A stretch of DNA of 35,165 nucleotides from Fibrobacterota bacterium (GCA_028287505.1 JAQBPN010000105.1:1-35165); one strand, 5' to 3'. Shown: positions 24,236 through 33,466, numbered from the stretch's first letter. The notes: generated by a model not told the origin, from the letters alone. Made by a program: numbers and translations.

Positions 24236-24911
24236 TCGCACATTGACGGCCCTGACTGCCATCGCGGCTCTTTTGTTGTCGGCCTGCGTGGAAAGCGGCG
24301 GGGTCCGCATGGCGGGGACATCCACCTCCGTGGGCACCTCCATCGGCGGGACGGCGTTGCTGGCCGATGGAAGCCCGGCGGCGGGAGCGAAGGTAACGGC
24401 GCGGTCGGATGAAATGGACTATCGGAACGGGAAACCGGAAGGCCTACTGCTGGACTCGGCGGTGGCGGATCACCGGGGCGTCTTCGCTTTTCCCACCTTG
24501 AAGGAAAGGGATTTTTTCCTGGAAATCGAATGCGATCCGGCGCGCGCCTGCCCGAACGCACGGACGCCGGAGGTTTTCTTGCGGGAGTTCCGGGTCGAGG
24601 GGAAGGAATCCCTGGGAACCCTGCGGACGCAAGTTCCCGGAGGCTTCCGGGGTACCCTCAATGATACCTCGGGATCCTTGGATTCCACGCTATGGCTCGG
24701 GATTCCGGGCACGGCGCATTTTGCGCGATGGGAGGACGCGAACGATCCCGGACGCCCGCATCTGAAGACGTTCCGTCTCGATGGCCTTTATCCGGGGAGG
24801 TACGTCCTGTCGGTCGTCGCGCCTTCGGATACGGGGAATCCGGCCGCCCGGAAAACCGGATCGTTCCCGGTCATAAGCGGATCCATTACGGATATCGGTT
24901 TCGATCCGTGA
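24219..24911 (+). CDS. Lipoprotein with carboxypeptidase-regulatory-like domain
   Basis: A protein of 230 residues starting with a lipoprotein signal (LTAIAALLLSAC, Cys23). Residues 40-115 look like a carboxypeptidase-regulatory-like beta domain (GGTALLADGSPAAGAKVTAR; VADHRGVFAFPTL). The C-terminal part is a second beta-rich region with RLDGLYPGRYVLSVVAPSDT. It resembles the domain make-up of the large lipoprotein at 8550. The overlap of 17 bp with the regulator gene suggests a functional pair, perhaps an envelope sensor with a cytoplasmic regulator, though no membrane helix connects the two. No catalytic motif is seen. Confidence 0.8.
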   Translation: MPRPFDRTLTALTAIAALLLSACVESGGVRMAGTSTSVGTSIGGTALLADGSPAAGAKVTARSDEMDYRNGKPEGLLLDSAVADHRGVFAFPTLKERDFFLEIECDPARACPNARTPEVFLREFRVEGKESLGTLRTQVPGGFRGTLNDTSGSLDSTLWLGIPGTAHFARWEDANDPGRPHLKTFRLDGLYPGRYVLSVVAPSDTGNPAARKTGSFPVISGSITDIGFDP

Positions 24912-24988
24912 CCGGGTCGCATGCTTTCCGCCGCCGTCAACGCAAATGGGATTACCGGCGTCCCGGGCCGCATTGCTAATTTCATCCC

Positions 24989-25471
24989 ATGCCCAAAAAT
25001 ACGGCGCCGATGGAAATCCCACTCTGGTTGCAGCTGAACAAGGTCTCGAAAAAATGCATGGAGGCGTTGACGGCGCGCCTGAGTCACCTGGGGATCACAA
25101 GGCACTACTTTCTGATCGCCGCGATCGGAGAGGGCAAAGGCTCCCTGACCCAACAACAGTTGGCGGACTTGCTGGATACGGACAAAGTGAGCATGGTGGG
25201 GATTCTCAACTATCTGGCCAAGGCGGGATTCGTGCGGAGAACGCCCAGCCTTACCGATAAGCGGAAACACCTGATCATATTGACGCCCAAGGCGGAAAAG
25301 GCCCTTCCCGAAATCAAAAGCGTGATTGCCGAAATGAACGGAAGGGCGTTCGCGGGGCTTCCGAAGGAGTTCACCCGGATGTTTCCGGGCGCACTGGTCA
25401 AGATGAAAGCGGAATTGGAGAAGGCCGTCTCCGAGGCGGCCTCGCCGTCTTCCCGGAAAAAAAAGCGCTAG
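24989..25471 (+). CDS. MarR-family transcriptional regulator
   Basis: A 160-residue winged-helix regulator. The DNA-binding part is clear: LTQQQLADLLDTDKVSMVGI, LNYLAKAGFVRRTPSLTDKR (wing with the D-x-R motif) and LTPKAEKAL. MarR proteins usually repress neighbouring genes and respond to small phenolic or oxidant ligands; the target here is unknown. The C-terminus is a Lys-rich tail (SSRKKKR). It lies 77 bp after the lipoprotein gene and converges with the dehydrogenase gene across a 22-bp gap that contains a short GATTCC/GGAATC inverted repeat. Confidence 0.9.
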   Translation: MPKNTAPMEIPLWLQLNKVSKKCMEALTARLSHLGITRHYFLIAAIGEGKGSLTQQQLADLLDTDKVSMVGILNYLAKAGFVRRTPSLTDKRKHLIILTPKAEKALPEIKSVIAEMNGRAFAGLPKEFTRMFPGALVKMKAELEKAVSEAASPSSRKKKR

Positions 25472-25493
25472 CGGATTCCCGAGCCGTCCGGAA

Positions 25494-27209
25494 TCACCGT
25501 GCCGGCGCCACTCCCTGATTCAGATACACTCCCCTGAGCATGGCTCGCGGCCCGACCTTGGCCGGCACGGCCACGGAGATCGGAGCGGACACTTCCTCGC
25601 GCCGGTATTCCCAGACATTCCGCCCGTTCGCATCCAGCAGGGAAAAGCCGGTCTCGCCCGCGGCCAGGTCCACCATCCGCGGCCCGCCGATGGGCGGCAG
25701 CAGGAAGCCGCGGCCGGACGGTTTGGCGCCGGGCCGGACCGCGCGGACCATGGAAATGGGAGTGACATCCGGAAGGCAGGTGCCCGTGTACTCGATCCGG
25801 TAAGTCAGGTTGGATCCGTTTTCGCTGTAGTACAGCGCGCCATCCGGTCCGAATCCCATGGCGATGATCGAATAGGTGGAAGTGGATGTGTAGGTAAGAC
25901 CCGCGAAGGCGTCAGCCACGGTCACCGCCTTGGTAACCTGATCGTCCAAGCCGATCACCTTGATCCATTTCTGGAACGCATCGGCCACGAACCATTTGCC
26001 CTCGAAATGGGGCGGCAACTTTATCTTGGAGGGGTTCTTTCCATCGTAGTGGTACATGGGTCCGGTGATGGGGACCGCGCCGCCCCTCAGGAATCCCGGC
26101 AACGGGTTGTTGAGACCGTCCTTGCCGTATGCCACCATCGCCGGCCTGGCCGGCGGCAGCAGCTTCAAGCCGGTGTTGAGTTTGGAGTTGTTGACCGGCG
26201 CGGTCTTGTCGAAAAGAGGCCCGGCTTTGGCGGCCGCATAGTCATAGTTGTTATAAGGCACGTTGGGCCCCATGAACATGGGCCATCCGTAAAATCCGGC
26301 GGTTCGGGTGGCGTTGAACTCATCCATTCCCGCCGGACCTTTTTGCGCGTTGGCGACTTCCGCCTGCGGGCCCACGTCGGCCATGAGAACCGTTCCCGTG
26401 GGCTTGTCCACGTCCAAGGTCCAAGGATTGCGGAAACCCATCATGAATATTTCCGGCCGGGTGCTGTCCTTTCCGGGGGGAAACAGATTCCCCGCGGGGA
26501 TCGTGTACTTTCCGTCCGGTTCCGGATGGATGCGGTTGACCTTGCCTCTCAAATCATTGGTGTTTCCCGCCGTGCGCAGGGAATTGAATTCGGTATGCGT
26601 TTCGTCGACGTTGCCGTAGTTGAGGTTCCAGTCGGAATTCTCACCGGAGGAAAAATACAGGTTGCCCTGGGCATCAAAGGCCATGCCTCCGCCGGAATGG
26701 TCCACGGGAAAGGCTCCTTTGTCGGCGGGATATTCCACGACCAATTTTCCCGAGCCCATATCGAGCTTTCCGGCGGCCAGGGTGTAACGCCAGATCTGAT
26801 AGGAGACCGGCGCGGTCGGGAAGCCCACGGGCTTGGCGGAATAGTCCAGGTAGATCCAGTTATTGGTCGCGAAGGCGGGATCCAAGGCCAGACCGATCAA
26901 TCCCCATGCGGTGCCTCCGCCAATCACGGGAATGTTCGCGAGGGTGGTGGTGGCCGAGGTCTTGGGATCGTACATCCAGACCGATCCGCCGGTGTTGACG
27001 AAAAACATCCGGCCATCGTCCGCGATTTTCATCTTGGTCGGGGAGGAGGGATGTTTGACGGCCACGCTCACTTTGCGGAAGTCGGCAGGCTGGAGATCCG
27101 GGCAGGTGGGCCAGGACAGGCCGGTGCCGGGTTGGGCTTGGGCCGGACCCAGAGCGAAGGCGAAAAGGATTTGCATCAAGGCGACATATCGATAAGAATG
27201 AACCGTCAT
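25494..27209 (-). CDS. Secreted PQQ-type glucose/sorbosone dehydrogenase (1)
   Basis: A 571-residue exported beta-propeller of the GSDH family (soluble glucose dehydrogenase type), which oxidises aldose sugars to lactones with PQQ. The signal peptide ends near AQAQ. The conserved core is GLIGLALDPAF, the probable catalytic His171 in DHSGGGMAFDAQGNLYFSSG, NTNDLRGKVNRIHPEPDGKY, and Arg260 in MMGFRNPWTLDV. A short C-terminal beta domain (FSLLDANGRNVWEYRR) resembles a sorting tail. It shares the N-terminal WP-C-DL-ADF signature with the dehydrogenase at 33467. GGGGGGT precedes the ATG. PQQ synthesis genes are not in the window. Substrate is unknown. Confidence 0.88.
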   Translation of the reverse strand: MTVHSYRYVALMQILFAFALGPAQAQPGTGLSWPTCPDLQPADFRKVSVAVKHPSSPTKMKIADDGRMFFVNTGGSVWMYDPKTSATTTLANIPVIGGGTAWGLIGLALDPAFATNNWIYLDYSAKPVGFPTAPVSYQIWRYTLAAGKLDMGSGKLVVEYPADKGAFPVDHSGGGMAFDAQGNLYFSSGENSDWNLNYGNVDETHTEFNSLRTAGNTNDLRGKVNRIHPEPDGKYTIPAGNLFPPGKDSTRPEIFMMGFRNPWTLDVDKPTGTVLMADVGPQAEVANAQKGPAGMDEFNATRTAGFYGWPMFMGPNVPYNNYDYAAAKAGPLFDKTAPVNNSKLNTGLKLLPPARPAMVAYGKDGLNNPLPGFLRGGAVPITGPMYHYDGKNPSKIKLPPHFEGKWFVADAFQKWIKVIGLDDQVTKAVTVADAFAGLTYTSTSTYSIIAMGFGPDGALYYSENGSNLTYRIEYTGTCLPDVTPISMVRAVRPGAKPSGRGFLLPPIGGPRMVDLAAGETGFSLLDANGRNVWEYRREEVSAPISVAVPAKVGPRAMLRGVYLNQGVAPAR

Positions 27210-27281
27210 TTTGACCCCCCATTTGGTCTTCGCCTAATCTAATGCGAAGCCGCAGGCGAAATCCGGGCCCTTGATGATTCT

Positions 27282-27297
27282 GTTCACAAATGAAAAC
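27282..27297 (-). promoter_or_regulatory. TTCACA-type palindrome upstream of dehydrogenase 1
   Basis: GTTCACAAATGAAAAC: five of seven arm positions are complementary. It lies 73 bp from the start codon, a weaker member of the three-site set. Confidence 0.4.
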
Positions 27298-27353
27298 AGC
27301 CCCAAGAACCCGGAAAAAACCAAATAGATGGAAAAGGGCCGAAAAATGGGGCC

Positions 27354-28460
27354 TTAACGGGAGGCCGGGAAGTACAGGCCTGGCCTGAAAGCGGGAACGC
27401 GCGCCGCGCCGGCAGGGACCTTGAGGCGGACCCGCTGGCCGCGCACATCGACCCATTCCGTTTCCCCCACGGTCTCCAGATCCCTGGGACTGAACGCCAC
27501 CGCGGGCCGGATGCGCGTGGTGGGGGCCGTCATGAACTCGTACACCGACTTGGCGAAGAAATCCACGGTCGAATCCACTCCCGTCGGCCCGATTGGCCGC
27601 GGGCAATGGCAGGCCCCGGTGAAGGTCTTCAGGGCATGCGGAAGGCCGATATGGGTGGCGCGGGCGGAGAAGGCAGTGCCTCCGTAATATTGCATTTTCG
27701 AACCCGCGCCTATGCCGCCCTCGGGATGCACGGTAGGATCCGCGGAACATTGCACCGCGGCGAAAGCAACGTCGCCTTTGTTGATCCAGAGGGTATCGTG
27801 GACGGCGCCGGAAAGGGAAAGCACGCCGGCGATCTTGCTGCTGTACCCGGGATTTCCGCTATTGCCCTCGATGCCTCCGTCCAAGGCGGCCTTGTCGACC
27901 ACGTCCGGGATCTCGCTGAGTTGGTCCAGGTAGCCGGTCCACATGGCGGCGTAGCCTCCCGACGAGCAGCCTCCCACATAGATGAAACCGGTGTCGATGG
28001 AATAGAGCGCCGCATTCTTGCGCAGGAACCGGACGGCGGCGCGGGTGTCCTGGGTGGACATGAAAGCCGGCGTCCCGAAATTCGTAGGGTTGTCCACCCC
28101 GTTCACACCCATGCGGTAATCGCTGGTCACGCAGGTGAAACCCCGCTTGGCGAATTGCTGGCAGGTGCCCGTCTCATCCTTGCGGGTGCCCGTCTTGAAG
28201 CCGCCGCCCCACATGAAAATGATCAAAGGGCGCTTGGTGCAGCTATCCCCGACCGGCTCGAAGACGTCCATGAAGAGATTCACCGAGGCGTTGTTGTAGA
28301 GCGGATTCTTGTTCTGCCCGAACTGGATGTTCGAAGTCTGCTTGACCGTGGCGAAGACGTCCCGATTCCGGTAGCGGTTCGGTTTGTCGTTGCAGGATAA
28401 CGCGGCGGCGGAGCCGGCACAGGCCAGAATCAATAAGGCGGATAGAATGGAAATTTTCAT
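27354..28460 (-). CDS. Secreted alpha/beta-hydrolase (carboxylesterase-like)
   Basis: A 368-residue exported serine hydrolase. The signal peptide is MKISILSALLILACAGSAAA. Its oxyanion-hole strand is LIIFMWGGGF, and the nucleophile elbow YVGGCSSGGYAAM places the catalytic Ser at 166. A His near 285 (TGACHCP) could complete the triad. Several Cys pairs fit an extracellular protein. The C-terminus (VDVRGQRVRL, FRPGLYFPASR) looks like a shortened sorting domain. Esterases of this kind often act on acetylated or feruloylated polysaccharides, but the substrate cannot be read here. It has its own upstream palindrome and a 169-bp leader gap. Confidence 0.85.
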   Translation of the reverse strand: MKISILSALLILACAGSAAALSCNDKPNRYRNRDVFATVKQTSNIQFGQNKNPLYNNASVNLFMDVFEPVGDSCTKRPLIIFMWGGGFKTGTRKDETGTCQQFAKRGFTCVTSDYRMGVNGVDNPTNFGTPAFMSTQDTRAAVRFLRKNAALYSIDTGFIYVGGCSSGGYAAMWTGYLDQLSEIPDVVDKAALDGGIEGNSGNPGYSSKIAGVLSLSGAVHDTLWINKGDVAFAAVQCSADPTVHPEGGIGAGSKMQYYGGTAFSARATHIGLPHALKTFTGACHCPRPIGPTGVDSTVDFFAKSVYEFMTAPTTRIRPAVAFSPRDLETVGETEWVDVRGQRVRLKVPAGAARVPAFRPGLYFPASR

Positions 28461-28538
28461 GGCACAGCCCCCTGTGACCCAAATCTGTCGCGTATTCCGG
28501 GGAGGGACGCCCGGAATTCCGCGCGTTCAGGGGAAACT

Positions 28539-28554
28539 TTTCACAAGTGTGAAA
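28539..28554 (-). promoter_or_regulatory. Perfect palindrome TTTCACA-AG-TGTGAAA
   Basis: Seven-base arms with a two-base centre, 79 bp upstream of the hydrolase start; a further half-site TCACAAG follows at about 28560. It is the best example of the shared motif. Confidence 0.55.
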
Positions 28555-28629
28555 GAAAATCACAAGCGGGAATCGGGAAAGGCACGGAAGTGATCAAGAC
28601 GGCCGTATCCGACGGCCACTCCGATCCGA

Positions 28630-30468
28630 TTAGAAGAAGATCCGCCTCACATAAGAACGACCCGCTTGCTTCACCTGCAGCATCCGCACGGACTTGGCGC
28701 CCGGGGTGGCGGAGAAGTTGAATTCGGCGGGACCGGTTCCCCGGCGCTCATCCAGGCGGGCGCCGTTGAGGGCATGGAGGGATACGCTGTAGTTTCCGGA
28801 CAGGGAAACCTGAACGCGCAATCGACCCGGCAGCACGGTTTGATGGATGGAAAGGTCCATGGCATTGGAGGACGCCGCCGGCCCGTTCCGGTCCGCGATG
28901 GCCACGGTGGCGGTGCTGAACGGAACCTGCGATTGGTAGTTGTGGGTGAAGTAGGCGGTGGCATAGAAGAGCGACGCGCCCGTAGCGGATTTGATCCCGT
29001 TGGTGAGGATCTTGAGTTCGCGATCCAGGGATGCGGTGGCGCCGGTAGAGGCGATGAACACCCGCTTGTGATCGTCCGAGACCTTGACGGAGGCTACGCT
29101 GGGATTGTTGCCCTGGCCGTCGATGCAGCACCCGTACTCCACGGTCCGATTGTAATGCCACTGGGACAAGGTGAAATTGCCCGCAACGGCCGTGGCGGGA
29201 TCGACGGGCTGGGAGAAGACGATTTCCACGCCGCCCTGGCGCGAATGGATCTCCCGCATTTCGAAAGTGGTGTTGGCCGCGGCGTACTTGATGCGGTACA
29301 TGGGCTTGGTGCCACCCGCGGGCCAGTCGCCCATGGCCAGGAAAGTGCCCACGATGATGGCGTCCTCTTTGGGTTGCAGGGCCAGCCGGTTGACGGCCGC
29401 GGTGCCGAAGCCGCCGGTGAAGAAGAAGAGCGCGCCGTTGTAGGTGCCTTCGCCCACCTTGTCCAGGGCCACGCGGGAGAGGCCCGGGCTGTTTACGTCG
29501 CCTATGAGGAAGTCGCCCGCATAGGGCCCCTTGTCCAGGTAAAGAGGCTGGCTCGCCGATTGGTGCACGCCGTCCACCAGCCAGGCGACGGGAGGTTCAT
29601 AGGGCAGGCTTTCCGCCCAATTGGGGGTGTTGGGCGGGCCTTGGCGATACCCATAGTTCTTGCCGGGTTTGATCAACTGGAAACTGCAGGCCGGAAGCCA
29701 GCCGCCCTGGTTGTCGGTCACGAACATTTGCCCGCTTGGCGTGGTGGTCATGCCGTTGGGCTGGCGGAGGCCGCCCGCCACCTTGGTGAGACCGCCGGAT
29801 CCGTCCGGGGCCCAAGAGAGGAACGCGCCGCTATAGCTGGAGGTGGGAGGAGTCAGAGAGCGTCCGCCCGGCTGGGTGGAGCCGCCATAGGGTCCGTAGA
29901 ATTTGCCGTCCACATAGGCCGGAGTCATGACCCATTGATGCCATTGCTCGCCATTGGTCCATTTCAGGCCGGCGTCCGGTTGCGGCCAGCCGATGATCTT
30001 GGTGCGATTGGCTCCGAGGTTGGCCGGATTGTCCAGGTTCTGGATCTGGTAGAAGCCGTCGCGCTCGGCCGCGTATACCTTGTCGTCCACGATTGTGATA
30101 CCGGAGGGTTGCTTCCACATATTGGAGATCTTCTTGACGGAAATCCCGGACATGTCCCCGGTCACTCCGCTCACGATGGCCACGAAACTGTTGGCATCGG
30201 CGGGAGGAATCTCCCCGTTCACGGTCTCGGCCGCGGTAGTGGCCATCACCATGCGGCCGTCGGACAGGAATGCCATGCCCATGTTCATGTACGTCGCGGG
30301 CAGCGGGATGGCGTCTATCACCAGGGACGGATTCTTGGTGTCCTGAGGCCAGGGCGTTTGGGCGCCGGCGGGAGCGGCCAGGAAAGCCGCGGAAAAAGCG
30401 AGGCAAAGGATGGTCGGAAAAGCGGCCGAACGCGCGGGCAAGGCGGCGGATATGTTTGCTCGGATCAT
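28630..30468 (-). CDS. Secreted beta-propeller (sorbosone dehydrogenase-like) protein with sorting domain
   Basis: A protein of 612 residues with a signal peptide ending AGAQ. Residues 50-400 have propeller-type repeats (LSDGRMVMATTAAE; QPNGMTTTPSGQMFVTDNQG; GDFLIGDVNSPGLSRVAL) like glucose/sorbosone dehydrogenase-type proteins. An Ig/SbsA-like segment follows (VEIVFSQPVDPATAVAGNFT). The last 75 residues look like a T9SS sorting tail (LRVQVSLSGNYSVSLHALNG, ending RRIFF). Cofactor residues are not clear, so an enzyme role is unproven. It starts 7 bp after the phosphodiesterase stop, so the two are co-transcribed. A small GGCCGT/ACGGCC hairpin (28601-28617) lies after the stop. Confidence 0.8.
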   Translation of the reverse strand: MIRANISAALPARSAAFPTILCLAFSAAFLAAPAGAQTPWPQDTKNPSLVIDAIPLPATYMNMGMAFLSDGRMVMATTAAETVNGEIPPADANSFVAIVSGVTGDMSGISVKKISNMWKQPSGITIVDDKVYAAERDGFYQIQNLDNPANLGANRTKIIGWPQPDAGLKWTNGEQWHQWVMTPAYVDGKFYGPYGGSTQPGGRSLTPPTSSYSGAFLSWAPDGSGGLTKVAGGLRQPNGMTTTPSGQMFVTDNQGGWLPACSFQLIKPGKNYGYRQGPPNTPNWAESLPYEPPVAWLVDGVHQSASQPLYLDKGPYAGDFLIGDVNSPGLSRVALDKVGEGTYNGALFFFTGGFGTAAVNRLALQPKEDAIIVGTFLAMGDWPAGGTKPMYRIKYAAANTTFEMREIHSRQGGVEIVFSQPVDPATAVAGNFTLSQWHYNRTVEYGCCIDGQGNNPSVASVKVSDDHKRVFIASTGATASLDRELKILTNGIKSATGASLFYATAYFTHNYQSQVPFSTATVAIADRNGPAASSNAMDLSIHQTVLPGRLRVQVSLSGNYSVSLHALNGARLDERRGTGPAEFNFSATPGAKSVRMLQVKQAGRSYVRRIFF

Positions 30469-30475
30469 GGTAGCC

Positions 30476-31798
30476 TCAGCGAGCGGAAGGGGTCAGCGAT
30501 TGGGCGATAGGCTTGCCGTCCTTGCGGAGCCGCACTACGGTGGCGCCGGTAGGGACGATACCGGGAAGGTCCAGGGACTTGCCCAGGGCGCCTTCACGGG
30601 AGAACAAGGTCCTGCCGTCAGCGGCCATCACGTCCACCTGGTCGAACAGGTATGGGGCCACGATGCGCATGCCCCCGCCGGACAGGGTGCGGATGGCGAA
30701 CTTCTCCGGAGCGCGTTGCATATCCATCAGCCGCCGAGTCTGTTCCGATATCGAAACCGGCGAGTACTGTTTCAGGATGGGGATCAATGTGTTCCGATAG
30801 CTGATGTAGTCGGCTTTGGGCTTCTGGTTAACGGCCGCGAGAAAGCGTTCGATGTAGCGGGGATGGTTCAGTTCCTTGGGCGAGCCGAGGAAGAGGTTGG
30901 ATAGGAAGGAACCGGTCGGTTCTTTCGGACCAATGGTCACCTTGGGATCCAGCACGCCCTTGAGCGGACGCAAACCCAGCCAATAGTCGGCCATGATGGC
31001 GATATCCGAGAGCTCCGCATAGGGGATGGTCTCCCCCTTCTTGAGGCCCGGCCCGTGGAAGCTGATGAAGGGATCCCAGGAGGTGATCTGGTCGGCATCA
31101 TGCAGGGAGATGGGATTGTTGTTCATGCCGTGATCGGCTGCGACGATAAGATAGGTGCTGTCCCAGACGCCGCCGTCCTTCAAGGTCTGGATGAGCCGGC
31201 CCAATTCCGCGTCGGCCACAAGGATGGCCTTGTTATAGGTGGAGTTGGGATCGGGAATCCCGGCGGGCCCGGTCCAGCCATCGCGGATGCGCTGCGGATG
31301 CAGGCGGATCAGGCGGGTATGATCGGCCTTGAAATGATCGATGCCGAACTGGACCACCGCTTGGTCCGTGATTTCACCGGCAGTGTGGAAATCAGGCGTG
31401 GTGATTTCCGTGTAATTGGCGGTACCGCCGGCAAAGACGGATTTGATCCCCTTTTCCCGGCCTGCGAGGAAAATATCGTCCACGTTTTTGGATTCGAATA
31501 TATGGCACCCGTTATGGCAGGCGACGTTGCCCGGAGAAGTGTTCCCCCAGGGAGCCGTGCCGTTTTCGATGGTGTAGCCTTCCTTGGGATAGGGCGAAAG
31601 GGAGGTCTCCGCCACCACGCCGCTGTCGAACATGAACTTCAGGTTCTTGGCACCGTTCGCGGCCATCAATTTGGCGGATTCCGGTTGCAGCCCATCGATG
31701 AAGAAGATGACCACCGTGGTCTTCTGGGCCAAGACCGGAAAGGCCAGGGCCAGGGCCATCAGACCGGATTTCAAAATGGAATTTAATGGCAATTTCAT
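30476..31798 (-). CDS. Secreted nucleotide pyrophosphatase/phosphodiesterase-like enzyme
   Basis: A 440-residue exported protein of the alkaline-phosphatase superfamily. The signal peptide ends ALAFPVLAQ. The metal-binding start VVIFFIDGLQP (Asp35), the central AADHGMNNNP (Asp222-His223) and a late SFHGPGL fit type I phosphodiesterases. The region NGTAPWGNTSPGNVACHNG should hold the nucleophile, but which Thr or Ser is not certain. A short C-terminal beta segment (VDVMAADGRTLFS, VVRLRKDGKPIAQSL) resembles a sorting tail. It is first of a two-gene unit with the propeller gene and has the palindrome 93 bp upstream. Substrate unknown. Confidence 0.83.
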   Translation of the reverse strand: MKLPLNSILKSGLMALALAFPVLAQKTTVVIFFIDGLQPESAKLMAANGAKNLKFMFDSGVVAETSLSPYPKEGYTIENGTAPWGNTSPGNVACHNGCHIFESKNVDDIFLAGREKGIKSVFAGGTANYTEITTPDFHTAGEITDQAVVQFGIDHFKADHTRLIRLHPQRIRDGWTGPAGIPDPNSTYNKAILVADAELGRLIQTLKDGGVWDSTYLIVAADHGMNNNPISLHDADQITSWDPFISFHGPGLKKGETIPYAELSDIAIMADYWLGLRPLKGVLDPKVTIGPKEPTGSFLSNLFLGSPKELNHPRYIERFLAAVNQKPKADYISYRNTLIPILKQYSPVSISEQTRRLMDMQRAPEKFAIRTLSGGGMRIVAPYLFDQVDVMAADGRTLFSREGALGKSLDLPGIVPTGATVVRLRKDGKPIAQSLTPSAR

Positions 31799-31890
31799 GG
31801 TACCCCACGTCCATCGAGGTTTGGATATCGGCTAACGTAATTGTGGGGAGGCTACTTGACCCAACATACCTTAGGGGGATGCGATCTTTT

Positions 31891-31906
31891 ATTCACAAGA
31901 GTGAAT
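31891..31906 (-). promoter_or_regulatory. Palindrome ATTCACA-AG-AGTGAAT
   Basis: Six of seven arm positions are complementary, 93 bp upstream of the phosphodiesterase start. It shares TTCACAAG with the site at 28539. Confidence 0.5.
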
Positions 31907-32075
31907 CCTCCCCGCGGAGCCGATTCGGGCCCGATTCCGCTCGGAGGGGGAAAATTACCCGAAAAACAGCCGGATTCGCAGCCGGCCATCGTGAGGAACG
32001 GCTTTCCCAAAATCGGCGGAAGCCTGCCGAAAACGGGGCTGGGCTTAGACCCCGGGGCCTGGTAACCGCCTGCCG

Positions 32076-33356
32076 CTATCTGCCCACCGCCAGGATCCGC
32101 GTTCCCCGGGAAAGCGTCCAAGCCGTGAACCCGGCCGGAACCTTGCCGCTTCCTGAGGCCGTTAACACGGAGGTTACCGGATCCAGGGTCCCCGACCAGA
32201 CTGCCAAGGTGCGGTCGGCCGCATCGATGGCGCTGAGGCTCAATCCTCCCGTAGGGGAAGCTCCCCCGGCCCCCCAAACCTTTTCGTCGCCGGCCATCCG
32301 GGACGCGACCGGGCTCAGGAAACCCGCCCCGGAAATCCCCGCAATCCGGATGGGCCGCGCCAGGGTAAAGGCCAACCCGGTCTTGCGGTTGGCGACAGTG
32401 GGATACCCGGGCTGCCTGCGCCCCGGAATCTTGAGGCGGATGGAGTAGATGCCCCCGTCGCCGGAAATGTAAAGCGTCTTGTTCTCCGGTCCTCCGAATG
32501 CGCAGTTGCTGGTATTGGCTTCCGTGCCCGCGAAGGTATCGTAGTTTCCCTTCGCCGTCATGGTGATCATGCCCAGCTTCTGTCCCGCCGCGTTGAACAC
32601 ATTGATGGCGCCCAAGGTATAGCTTGCCACGTAGAAGTTCCCGTGGGCGTCCAGGGTCAGGCCGTCCGGCCCGGTCTGATCGCAGAAGTGCTGCGGGGCG
32701 CCCAAGGATCCGTCCGGATTGATCGGATACCGGCGGACCTCATTGGAAAACCCTTCGTTGATGTAGACGGAGCCTTTTTCCTCTACCAGCTCCACGCCAT
32801 TGGCGCCCTGGGCGTTGGCATAGGCCACCGTGAGCTTGCCCGCCACGTCCACATGGAAGATACTGGTGTTGAGATCGGTGAAGTAAAAGGAACCGTTGGA
32901 ATGGATGCTCAAATCGTTGGCCAGACCGAAGCTGGCACCCTGGCCGGAGGTGGCCAGCACGGTCGGCGCGCCGGTCGAATCATAGCGAGTCACCTTCCCG
33001 TTCTGGGCGGCGACCAAACGCCCCTGCGCGTCGAAATTCATGCCATTGGCCTGGCTGGAGTTCCTCACGAAAACCACGCCCGTGTCCGTCGGATTCCCGG
33101 GATTGATTTTCCAGATGGGCCATTCCTGGGTGCTGCGGCTTTTCTGCTCCGTAAAATACAGGTAGCCGTTCGGGGCCATGCATGGGCCTTCGCAATAGGC
33201 GACCATTTTCTTGACCCAGTTGACCTTGGTGCCGGGGTCCATGATGCTGTCGGGCAGAACGGCCGTGCCGGGATCCTGGCTGTGCGCCTTCGCGGCGGCG
33301 AGGGTCAGGAGAATGGCGAGCAGGCGCGCGGAAAAGGGATACGATGGCAATCGCAT
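32076..33356 (-). CDS. Secreted SMP-30/gluconolactonase-like beta-propeller
   Basis: A 426-residue exported protein with a signal peptide ending AKAHSQ. The propeller is of the SMP-30/gluconolactonase/LRE type: YCEGPCMAPNGYLYFTEQ, ANGMNFDAQGRLVAAQNGKV, LANDLSIHSNGSFYFTDLN, and TGPDGLTLDAHGNFYVAS then CAFGGPENKTLYIS. Such enzymes open sugar lactones, so it could hydrolyse the lactone made by a PQQ dehydrogenase next door. The C-terminal 90 residues are a separate beta region. The frame is open far upstream, but ATG at 33356 follows TTGGAG and starts the signal peptide. The gap to the upstream dehydrogenase is 110 bp. Confidence 0.86.
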   Translation of the reverse strand: MRLPSYPFSARLLAILLTLAAAKAHSQDPGTAVLPDSIMDPGTKVNWVKKMVAYCEGPCMAPNGYLYFTEQKSRSTQEWPIWKINPGNPTDTGVVFVRNSSQANGMNFDAQGRLVAAQNGKVTRYDSTGAPTVLATSGQGASFGLANDLSIHSNGSFYFTDLNTSIFHVDVAGKLTVAYANAQGANGVELVEEKGSVYINEGFSNEVRRYPINPDGSLGAPQHFCDQTGPDGLTLDAHGNFYVASYTLGAINVFNAAGQKLGMITMTAKGNYDTFAGTEANTSNCAFGGPENKTLYISGDGGIYSIRLKIPGRRQPGYPTVANRKTGLAFTLARPIRIAGISGAGFLSPVASRMAGDEKVWGAGGASPTGGLSLSAIDAADRTLAVWSGTLDPVTSVLTASGSGKVPAGFTAWTLSRGTRILAVGR

Positions 33357-33466
33357 TTGTATTTCTCCAAGGTTCTGGAAACGGCCTACGGGATCCCCAC
33401 CCCGGCTTCCGACTTGGAGAAATATACTTCCGGACCGCGCGGAATCATCCCATGCGGCTGAGATTC

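Noticed and set aside
28666-30510. 614-codon plus-strand frame
   Set aside because: Antisense to the propeller gene with a signal peptide and sorting tail; the plus-strand product is Gly/Arg-rich with no motif.
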